DNA from: Pusillimonas sp. DMV24BSW_D
GTDB taxonomy: Bacteria > Pseudomonadota > Gammaproteobacteria > Burkholderiales > Burkholderiaceae_B
Direction: 5' to 3'
DNA: 64,000 bases
NCBI RefSeq assembly: GCF_011388195.1
Contig: NZ_CP049990.1
Location: forward strand, 1,860,001 to 1,924,000
The notes under the pieces are model-generated. The model was not told the origin of the DNA and did not search any database. It saw only the letters and a program-made list of their open reading frames with translations. The translations under genes were made by a program, and so were the position numbers. This document shows, piece after piece, positions 57,401 through 64,000 of this stretch. The stretch's first letter is position 1. Each line of letters starts with the position of its first letter.

Positions 57401-58690
57401 TTAATGGTGATTGATATGTAGACGTATTGTCGTGCCTTTGCCCTCTGGTTGCGCAAGTTCCAGTGGCCAAGCCAGGCGCTCTGCGATTAATGTAACCAAA
57501 TAAAGACCTAAACCCGAGCTTACCGCGCTGGGGGAGCGAGCAGGGCCCGTCGAAGTGAGTAAAGTGTGGGCCGCCTTAGTCAGTCCTGGCCCTTCATCGC
57601 GAATTTCCAAGATGTTTTCGTCTACCTCAACATAGACCTTGCCACTGGTGTGTTGCAGTGCGTTTTGCAGAAGATTGCGCAGCAGCATTTGCACCAGGGC
57701 AGGGTCTGCGTGCACCTCCACAGGTTGATGGGCTATGAAATTCAAGCGTGAATCCACTGCAAAATTAAGCGATAAGTCTTCAATTGTTTGATGAATAACC
57801 GATGGGAGAGATACCGTTTGGGTGGCAGTTGTGTTTACTGTTTCTTTGCGGGCAAGGGTGAGCAGCGCGTTCACATTGATCTGCATCTCGCTGGTGGCGC
57901 GCCGGATACGGGCAACGGTTGCCCGGTCTTGCGTGTTCAGCGTACCGCGCGTTTCAAGAATGTCGATGGCACCCGAGATCACAGCCAAAGGTGTCCGGAA
58001 CTCATGGCTGGCCATATTCAGCAATGACTTTTCCCTTTGAACGTAGGCTTCAAGTTGTGTAACAAATAGGTTGAAAGAACTGGCAATACTATGTAGTTCT
58101 GCATCTTGCCAGTTACTTGGCAACCGGGACATATTGGCACCGACGGGCAGCTTTTCAATTTCGTTTGAAAGCAATTTTAATGGTTTAACAATGCGCTTTG
58201 CTTCGATAATTGAAAAGAGGGCGGTAACGGCGGCAACCAGCACGATAACAATCAATAAAGCTAATCTAAACAGCCATTCGCGCTTTTCGAAATGGGTAAT
58301 GTTCCTGGCCAGATAAAGCACGCCATGTTGCAGTTCTTGTACGGAAATAAGGTAGGTTTCGTCGTTTTTGTAAACTTCTCCGGAAAATCCAGGGTCAAGT
58401 CCCTCAAAGATGCGAGGTACAGAAGACGACGGGGATAGGTCGTTAGGTTTATTGCGTGTTTTGGCGTTTGGTATATAAGCCAGAATTAGGCCGGAAGTTT
58501 CACGCAAAATGGATTGTTCCGGATCAAAATTTTCGCCCAGAAAAAACTCGCGTTCTTGCGTTAACTCCACTCGAAGCATGGTTGATTCCAGGTCCTCGCT
58601 TACCCAGGTAACACCCAGAAACACAACGATAAGTGAAATTAGGCTGATCAGTGCCGAGGTTCGATAAATTCGATGGGAAATGGATCGCAT
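57401..58690 (-). CDS. Sensor histidine kinase
   Basis: Membrane histidine kinase of 429 aa. Two helices (about 12-31 and 140-162) bracket a periplasmic sensor domain of some 105 residues. A HAMP-like linker follows, then the dimerisation domain with the phospho-accepting H229 in MASHEFRTPLAVISG, and the ATPase domain with the N box (LLRNLLQNALQH), G1 RDEGPGLT and G2 GLGLYLVTLIAER. It overlaps the response regulator stop by one base (TAATG). The sensed signal is unknown; the linkage to glycosyltransferases suggests an envelope cue. Confidence 0.92.
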   Translation of the reverse strand: MRSISHRIYRTSALISLISLIVVFLGVTWVSEDLESTMLRVELTQEREFFLGENFDPEQSILRETSGLILAYIPNAKTRNKPNDLSPSSSVPRIFEGLDPGFSGEVYKNDETYLISVQELQHGVLYLARNITHFEKREWLFRLALLIVIVLVAAVTALFSIIEAKRIVKPLKLLSNEIEKLPVGANMSRLPSNWQDAELHSIASSFNLFVTQLEAYVQREKSLLNMASHEFRTPLAVISGAIDILETRGTLNTQDRATVARIRRATSEMQINVNALLTLARKETVNTTATQTVSLPSVIHQTIEDLSLNFAVDSRLNFIAHQPVEVHADPALVQMLLRNLLQNALQHTSGKVYVEVDENILEIRDEGPGLTKAAHTLLTSTGPARSPSAVSSGLGLYLVTLIAERLAWPLELAQPEGKGTTIRLHINHH

Positions 58691-59394
58691 TAGTTAGACT
58701 CGCCGGGCGCAATTAAATGGTAACCAAGACCATGCCGGGTTTTTATCAGTGGTGTTCCAAACTGCTGTTGAAGCAGTTTTCGAAGTGCATAAGCATGTGT
58801 GCGAATGGTGTGTCGGTCAACCTCGTGGTCGCCCCAAACTGCGTCCGCAATTTGCTCGTAAGACACCAAGTCGGGGTAAGCGTTGATGAGTTGTTCGAAA
58901 ATTCGGGCCGACGTGCCGGTTAACTCAAGCGGCGGGTGCCCGGCGACAACAACCGCGCGCGTGGTGGCGTTGTAAGAGAGCCCCGGAATGCTGCTTAATG
59001 TGGCATTGCGTTTGTCGTGACGCCGCGCCAAGGCTTCAACACGAAGTTGCAGTTCCCGTAAATTAAACGGTTTGACCAAGTAATCGTCTGCACCGACACC
59101 AAAGCCGGTTTCCTTATCTTCTAATAAGTCTTTGGCTGTCATCAGAATAATGGGCGTACTTTGTTTGAGATCAAGCCGTATACGCTTGCAAATTTCAAAG
59201 CCTGATACGCCCGGCAGCATCACATCAAGAATAATAACGTCGTAGTGGTGACCGGCAATCAGGTGCAAAGCGGTTAACCCGTCGGGCGCGAAGTCGAGGA
59301 TATAGCGGGGGTTTTGCCCAAAAAACTCATACAAGTTTTCCGCTAACGCCTTGTGATCTTCCACAATTAAAATTTTGAGTTGGGTGTCGCTCAT
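58690..59394 (-). CDS. OmpR/PhoB-type response regulator
   Basis: Response regulator of 234 aa. The receiver domain has acidic residues ED at 12-13, the phospho-acceptor D57 in VIILDVMLPG, and a conserved lysine in LVKPFNLRELQL near 109. The C-terminal winged helix (about 130-230) ends RHTIRTHAYALRKLLQQQFG and LIKTRHGLGYHL, typical of the OmpR family. Its ATG overlaps the stop of the ArnT-like gene by four bases (ATGA), so its translation is tied to a target-type gene, an unusual order for a regulator. Confidence 0.93.
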   Translation of the reverse strand: MSDTQLKILIVEDHKALAENLYEFFGQNPRYILDFAPDGLTALHLIAGHHYDVIILDVMLPGVSGFEICKRIRLDLKQSTPIILMTAKDLLEDKETGFGVGADDYLVKPFNLRELQLRVEALARRHDKRNATLSSIPGLSYNATTRAVVVAGHPPLELTGTSARIFEQLINAYPDLVSYEQIADAVWGDHEVDRHTIRTHAYALRKLLQQQFGTPLIKTRHGLGYHLIAPGESN

Positions 59395-60905
59395 TGGGTG
59401 ATGGGATCATTCAAATGGGTTTGTTTTGCCCGTGCCGTCAGCTCGTACTGTCCTGGGCTGTTAATTAAATATAAATTGTGCTGTTTGGTGGCGAAAACAG
59501 GTTGATTGAATCGAGTTTCCGTCGACTCCAGACGGTTCTTCGGCACAGCCAGCCAAAAATTTTGCCCCGAATTCATTTTATTGATGATTTCATGCTCTTT
59601 AAGGGGTTTTGCCGACTCAAAAGAATAGAATCGCGCAGAGAATGGGACTTCGTCAAGGTAATAAAGAGGAATATCTGAAGGGCTGGTTGTGCGGGTATGT
59701 TGCACGAGCAGTTTTTCGGTTTTAAGCAGTTGTGGGGTGTAAGACACCACCACGATAAGTGCCACGATAGCGCTGGGTGCAATCATGGCTAGGAATGTGG
59801 GCCCGGCCGCTCGCGTGGCGAAACTTGTCTTTTCGCTCGCCGAATATTGTTTTGTACTGGATTTTGGCCAGGCGTAGGCCAGGTAGATGCTAAAGCCCCC
59901 TAGTGACGGCAGAATGTACGTCCAAAGGATATTGCCCGACACGGTGAAGAAAAGGGGCGTAAAAAGGCTCCAAGCCAGAAAATAGCCCAGGCGTGGGTCT
60001 GACAAATATTGACGCATCTTGGTTCGTTGCGTTGTTTGAAGCAAACCTTTCATCAGAATAACCAACCCTGCGAAACCCCATGGGAAGGACGCCTGGAGCC
60101 AGTAGTACCAGATGGTTCCAAATGGCGCTTTGTGAGCGGTGCCATATAGGTCGCCTTCCCAGCCCGGGTCGATAAAACGCAGAAAGTGCTCTCCCACGAA
60201 GAAGTAGTTCAGGAACCCAGGGGTTTTGATTTCTGCGGCAAGATACCAGGGCGCACTTAACAGGATCGTGAGGGCAATGCCTTTGGCCCATGGCAACGAG
60301 AGGGTCGTTCTGCGGGCTTGCGGGTAAAAGAGCATCCACAGGACAATTGCGCCGCCTGACAGAACAAGAATCAGAGGGCCTTTAGCCAGCAAGCCAACAA
60401 CCAGTCCAATAAAAAAGCTATAGCGCCAGAAGACTTTCGACGAGTTTGCCGCCATAATCCATCCGGTCATGCAAAGGGTAGTCCCCAACGCGAGAAAAGG
60501 GTCAGTTAGAACGGCGCCCGAAGATATAAATGACAGCGCACATGTAGCGTAAATCAGAACAGCAAGGCGTGCGGTTGTGGCGTTGAATAGGGTTGCGCAG
60601 CAACGATAAAGCAAACCAAGCGTAATGACGGTGGCAAGCCAGGAGGGTAACCTTGCTGCAAATTCAGTGGGGCCAAAAAGATGCATTGAGGCGGCTTGCA
60701 GCCAGAACGAAAGGGGGGGCTTACCCCAAAATGGATTGCCAGGCGCAAACCAGGGGGTAATCCAGTCGCCCGACTCATACATGAGTCGGGCAATTTCGGC
60801 ATAACGGGGCTCCGAGGTATCGGCCAACGGAATAAGCGTCATGGCAATTAAGGGAACCAACAAAGAAATACCTAATAAAACAAAAAAGCCAGTGTTACGC
60901 CGCAT
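59391..60905 (-). CDS. ArnT-like GT39 glycosyltransferase
   Basis: Integral membrane glycosyltransferase of 504 aa in the PMT/ArnT family, which moves a sugar from undecaprenyl phosphate to lipid A or another envelope acceptor on the periplasmic side. The first periplasmic loop reads LADTSEPRYAEIARLMYESG, with the acidic and arginine residues of the family, then PFWGKPPLSFWLQAASMHLF. About 11-12 helices are visible. ATG at 60905 overlaps the GT2 gene by 11 bases; longer frames would run further into it. The sugar is unknown: aminoarabinose (Arn) or glucosamine (Bordetella Lgm) types are both possible. Confidence 0.88.
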   Translation of the reverse strand: MRRNTGFFVLLGISLLVPLIAMTLIPLADTSEPRYAEIARLMYESGDWITPWFAPGNPFWGKPPLSFWLQAASMHLFGPTEFAARLPSWLATVITLGLLYRCCATLFNATTARLAVLIYATCALSFISSGAVLTDPFLALGTTLCMTGWIMAANSSKVFWRYSFFIGLVVGLLAKGPLILVLSGGAIVLWMLFYPQARRTTLSLPWAKGIALTILLSAPWYLAAEIKTPGFLNYFFVGEHFLRFIDPGWEGDLYGTAHKAPFGTIWYYWLQASFPWGFAGLVILMKGLLQTTQRTKMRQYLSDPRLGYFLAWSLFTPLFFTVSGNILWTYILPSLGGFSIYLAYAWPKSSTKQYSASEKTSFATRAAGPTFLAMIAPSAIVALIVVVSYTPQLLKTEKLLVQHTRTTSPSDIPLYYLDEVPFSARFYSFESAKPLKEHEIINKMNSGQNFWLAVPKNRLESTETRFNQPVFATKQHNLYLINSPGQYELTARAKQTHLNDPITQ

Positions 60906-61923
60906 CACGTTGTTGTCCTTGTGTACGGGTTTGGGGTAGGTGGGCAGCCTTTGTTTGTAAGACGTCACGCACCACATAAACTGGGCGTTGTTTCGCTTCG
61001 AAATAGGTTTTGCCCATGTATTCGCCAAGCAGGCCGATGGAAATTAATTGCACGCCACCTAGGAACGTAATTAATGCAATCAGAGAGGGGTACCCGGGCG
61101 TGGGTTCGCCCAGCACCAGGGTTTTAATCACAATCCATCCGGCGAAGAGAATGCCCAGTAACGCGGTTGTGACGCCGGCCAGGGTGGCAAGGCGCAATGG
61201 GGCAATTGAAAAAGAGGTAATTCCCTCAAAAGCCAAACGAAACAAACTCAGGTAATTCCACTGGCTCTGGCCAGCTGCGCGCGGTGCGCGGTCATACTCA
61301 ATCACGGTTGTCGGTAGTCCGATCCATGCGAATAACCCTTTCATGTAACGGTTGCGCTCGGGTAAGGCTGCCAGTGCGTTGACTGCTTTTCGGCTCATTA
61401 ACCGAAAATCTCCGGTGTCTTCCGGAATATCGGTGTCACTAATGCGATTCAGTAGTCGATAAAAAAAATGCGCACTGGCTTTCTTGGCGAAGCTTTCCCC
61501 GGCTCTGGATCGTCGCTTCATGGCGACAACGTCGGCGCCCTCATGCCATGCCGCCAGCATTTTTGGAATGAGCTCAGGTGGATCTTGAAGGTCGGCATCC
61601 AGAATAATGACCGCGTCCCCATTGGCATGATCAATGCCCGCCGTAAGCGCCGCCTCCTTGCCGAAGTTTCGGCTCAAGCGAACGGCCCGGACATTGGGCA
61701 CACGTAATGCAAGGTCTGCAATCCAGTCGTCACTGCCGTCCTTGCTGCCGTCGTCGACGAGAATCAACTCGTTTTCCATTGGCACGGATTGCAAAACGGC
61801 CTGAACTCGCTGGTATAAAACGGGCAGAGCCTGCCTTTCGTTGTATACAGGCACGATAACGGACAACAGCAATTTTCTGTTGTCCGAATTTTTCGATTTA
61901 GGGGCGCGCGATTCTTTAAACAC
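60895..61923 (-). CDS. GT2 undecaprenyl-phosphate sugar transferase (ArnC/GtrB/DPM1-like)
   Basis: Glycosyltransferase of family 2, 342 aa from the GTG at 61923. The domain begins LSVIVPVYNERQALPVLYQR, with ILVDDGSKDGSDDW near 60 and the nucleotide-sugar DxD in ILDADLQDPPELIP, and EDTGDFRLMSRKAVNALAAL marks the DPM1-like group. Two C-terminal helices anchor it. It should load a sugar onto undecaprenyl phosphate for the ArnT-like partner it overlaps. The GTG is chosen because TGGAG lies seven to eight bases upstream; a TTG at 61995 gives a longer form. Confidence 0.87.
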   Translation of the reverse strand: MFKESRAPKSKNSDNRKLLLSVIVPVYNERQALPVLYQRVQAVLQSVPMENELILVDDGSKDGSDDWIADLALRVPNVRAVRLSRNFGKEAALTAGIDHANGDAVIILDADLQDPPELIPKMLAAWHEGADVVAMKRRSRAGESFAKKASAHFFYRLLNRISDTDIPEDTGDFRLMSRKAVNALAALPERNRYMKGLFAWIGLPTTVIEYDRAPRAAGQSQWNYLSLFRLAFEGITSFSIAPLRLATLAGVTTALLGILFAGWIVIKTLVLGEPTPGYPSLIALITFLGGVQLISIGLLGEYMGKTYFEAKQRPVYVVRDVLQTKAAHLPQTRTQGQQRDAA

Positions 61924-62029
61924 CGGCGTACTCCAGTCAATAATGTGATGAAAAGTCCGGTAAAGATAGCGCGCGAAGCAACAAAAATTCGTCAAATGAA
62001 TATCAAAAAAGCATCAATTCGGTACGAAA

Positions 62030-63355
62030 CTATCTGAAATTGAATAATTCCTGATGTATGTCAACGTTTGACAGGCCTCGTGTTTTCAGCGCCTTGTGGA
62101 TATGGTGTGCCAGTTTTGATGGGCCGCAAAACCAGAGGTCTATCGCTTTACCTTGTGATAGCGCAGATAGAAAAGTGTCGGCGTTAAAACGGCCTTTTGT
62201 CTTTGTTTCGTGCACATGGAATTCCAAATTAGTAATTTCGCGGCACTTTTGTTCTAGTAACGATACAAAGTGGTTTCCGTCCCGCTGCGTTACCACGTAA
62301 TGCAAGCTGGTTGGCCGGTTAAGTGTTTTGTTTTGTAGTGCCTCGATCCACGCCAGGAATGGGGTGATACCAACTCCTGCGGCCAGCCATACCTGCGAGG
62401 CATTTTTTCTGCCTTGATTACACTGAAATTTTCCGTACGGACCCTCAATAGCAACAGGTTGATCGATTCTTAGAGTTTGGGCCAGCTTTGCTGTGTAGTC
62501 GCCGAGATTTTTAATATGGAAGGTAAGTTGCGTAGTGCTTGACTCTTTTGGTGCAGACGCAATGGTAAAAGGGTGTGCACCTTCGTCTTGATCAAACGTT
62601 AGGAAAACAAATTGTCCGGGCTTGTGTCCGCTCCAGTTGGGTCCGGGGTCGCAAATGACTTCCAGTATTTGATTTGCATGGGGGCGAATCATAACGACAC
62701 GGCCAACATGAGTGCGTTTACGACCGATACGTTTGGTCAATGTAGTAAAGGTGGCAATGATCCCAAAAAATAGTAGCGCTGCGATAACTATGCCGTTCAC
62801 GCTGCCCCAGTAACTTGCAGGCATTAAGGCAATGGAATGGACGACAAGTACTACATATAAAGCTGGGATGAATTTATGGATTCGGCGCCAGAGGTGGTAG
62901 GGGATGAATTTCCACATGCTTAACGCGACCATGATAAGTAGAACGTAAAAGCCCCATTCTCCTAGGTCTTTTGCGATCGAGTGCAACCCCTGCATGACAG
63001 GTAAAACCTCCAGTTTGGGTCTGCCTGTCTTACCTATCAGGTCTGAAATAGGTCCTCCCGCTTCTTTGAAGAGCCAGTGCGCGATAGCAAAGCCCGCCCC
63101 GGTAATCCCCAGCCATTTATGCAAACCATAGAGTTTGTCCATGCCATTGAACAGGGATTCAAGCCACACAGGCCGCGTTGCCAGAATCATGGAAATAGAC
63201 ATCAAGGCAATGGATAGTTGTCCTGTTAGATACATTCCAAGTTGACGAAGAACCCATAAGCCGTCTCCTGATAATTGAGACAAGTACAGAGCATTCCATG
63301 ACCACGCCAGGGTTAATGTCGCGATTAAGAGAAAAATGGCATTTTTGGCTTTCAT
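62030..63355 (-). CDS. Ferric-reductase-like transmembrane flavohaem protein
   Basis: Membrane oxidoreductase of 441 aa with six N-terminal helices, then an FAD-binding domain and an NAD(P)-binding domain (about 220-440). Haem-ligand candidates are in LHKWLGITGAGFAIAHWLF near residues 79-97 and VVHSIALMPASYW near 151-163. HPFTIASAPKES near 262-273 is the FAD segment and LAAGVGITPFLAWIEAL near 324-340 the nucleotide segment; the C-terminus LWFCGPSKLAHHI supports the call. Such proteins move electrons from NAD(P)H across the membrane to ferric iron, oxygen or partner proteins. A PepSY gene fragment lies just upstream. Confidence 0.85.
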   Translation of the reverse strand: MKAKNAIFLLIATLTLAWSWNALYLSQLSGDGLWVLRQLGMYLTGQLSIALMSISMILATRPVWLESLFNGMDKLYGLHKWLGITGAGFAIAHWLFKEAGGPISDLIGKTGRPKLEVLPVMQGLHSIAKDLGEWGFYVLLIMVALSMWKFIPYHLWRRIHKFIPALYVVLVVHSIALMPASYWGSVNGIVIAALLFFGIIATFTTLTKRIGRKRTHVGRVVMIRPHANQILEVICDPGPNWSGHKPGQFVFLTFDQDEGAHPFTIASAPKESSTTQLTFHIKNLGDYTAKLAQTLRIDQPVAIEGPYGKFQCNQGRKNASQVWLAAGVGITPFLAWIEALQNKTLNRPTSLHYVVTQRDGNHFVSLLEQKCREITNLEFHVHETKTKGRFNADTFLSALSQGKAIDLWFCGPSKLAHHIHKALKTRGLSNVDIHQELFNFR

Positions 63356-63365
63356 GTTTTGCTTC

Positions 63366-63392
63366 AAGCCCCCGACTCAGCAGGGGCTTTTT
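63366..63392 (+). terminator. Plus-facing terminator-like hairpin upstream of the ferric-reductase gene
   Basis: AAGCCCC (63366-63372) pairs with GGGGCTT (63383-63389) and is followed by T residues to 63392. It points on the plus strand, but no plus-strand gene lies near it. On the minus strand it falls between the PepSY fragment and the ferric-reductase gene, where it could be a stem without a T-run. Confidence 0.55.
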
Positions 63393-63431
63393 GATTTGGC
63401 AAAGTGAGGTTTTCAGAGCTTTAACGGCGTC

Positions 63432-63515
63432 TTAGTCGTGATCTTCATCACGTCGCTTTTCGTTGATAATGTTTCCACTAATGGGTTCAACGTATAGCTT
63501 GATGTCAATGCCGGT
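63432..63515 (-). pseudogene. C-terminal fragment of a PepSY-type protein
   Basis: On the minus strand a short open frame ends at the TAA at 63432-63434 and reads IDIKLYVEPISGNIINEKRR then DEDHD. This matches the end of PepSY domains (YVDPxTGxII, acidic tail). Its N-terminal part is missing: upstream lies IS21-type sequence. It seems to be the stub of a gene cut by the insertion, and it once probably preceded the ferric-reductase gene in one operon. Confidence 0.6.

Positions 63516-64000
<485 letters not shown>

Overview
The window looks like a chromosomal segment of a betaproteobacterium of the order Burkholderiales, most likely family Alcaligenaceae (Bordetella, Pusillimonas or Advenella relatives). 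This rests on the gene order rplS, Nudix, rsgA, M48 protease, orn, on full-length proteins of that type, and on a cbb3 oxidase cluster with a linked Fnr. No marker here fixes genus or species. Gene density is high, many neighbours overlap by 1 to 11 bases, and several intrinsic terminators are clear. There is no rRNA, CRISPR array or prophage. One tRNA and one partial insertion sequence are present.

Layout. 1-10.8 kb: housekeeping genes (end of rplS, a CoA-type Nudix hydrolase, rsgA and an M48 protease opposite orn, paaG-like, acpS, nagZ, uvrC, pgsA, an MFS carrier, queF). 10.9-18.2 kb: a respiratory cluster headed by a perfect Fnr box: a P-type-ATPase-like membrane protein without catalytic domains, then ccoS, ccoN, ccoO, ccoQ, ccoP, ccoG, fixH, a small membrane protein, and fnr on the other strand. 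18.4-32.3 kb: a LysR regulator, clpB with a sigma-32-like promoter, queH and glnE, the AsmA-like yhdP, gdhA, rho and trxA. 32.5-40.5 kb: parE, parC, a 2Fe-2S flavoreductase, dadA and an orphan UgpB-like binding protein. 40.6-48.0 kb: small and membrane proteins (PepSY, TRIC, YjfB-like, a channel with an atypical filter, an FMN-dependent glutamate-synthase-like protein, an MscS channel, a GNAT protein), with tRNA-Met(CAT) and a run of stem-loops. 48.0-51.4 kb: modABC opposite modE, with a dyad that is probably the ModE operator. 51.5-54.8 kb: a three-gene operon that appears AT-richer (CitE-type lyase, double-hotdog MaoC hydratase, class I CoA-transferase), best read as C5-dicarboxylate (itaconate, mesaconate or citramalate) breakdown to pyruvate and acetyl-CoA. 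54.8-56.6 kb: a SulP anion carrier behind a long structured leader. 56.7-61.9 kb: an FMN reductase and an operon with overlapping genes encoding a GT2 glycosyltransferase, an ArnT-like transferase, a response regulator and a histidine kinase, pointing to envelope (lipid A type) modification under local two-component control. 62.0-64.0 kb: a ferric-reductase-like flavohaem protein, the tail of a PepSY gene, and an IS21-family istB running off the window.

How parts work together. Fnr (N-terminal CxxCx5C cluster ligands) probably binds the TTGAT-N4-ATCAA site and switches on the cbb3 genes when oxygen falls. GlnE and GdhA both act at the glutamate/glutamine node. QueF and QueH are two steps of queuosine synthesis. 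ModE probably represses modABC when molybdate is plentiful.

Observations most worth following up: the permease-only CcoI-like protein, which keeps the CPC and MxxSS copper-site motifs but lacks the A, P and N domains; two interleaved inverted repeats just before the mscS-type start codon that could form an H-type pseudoknot; the structured sulP leader; the stem-loop cluster beside tRNA-Met; and the lyase/hydratase/CoA-transferase operon. All functional calls come from reading motifs by eye; no database search was run.
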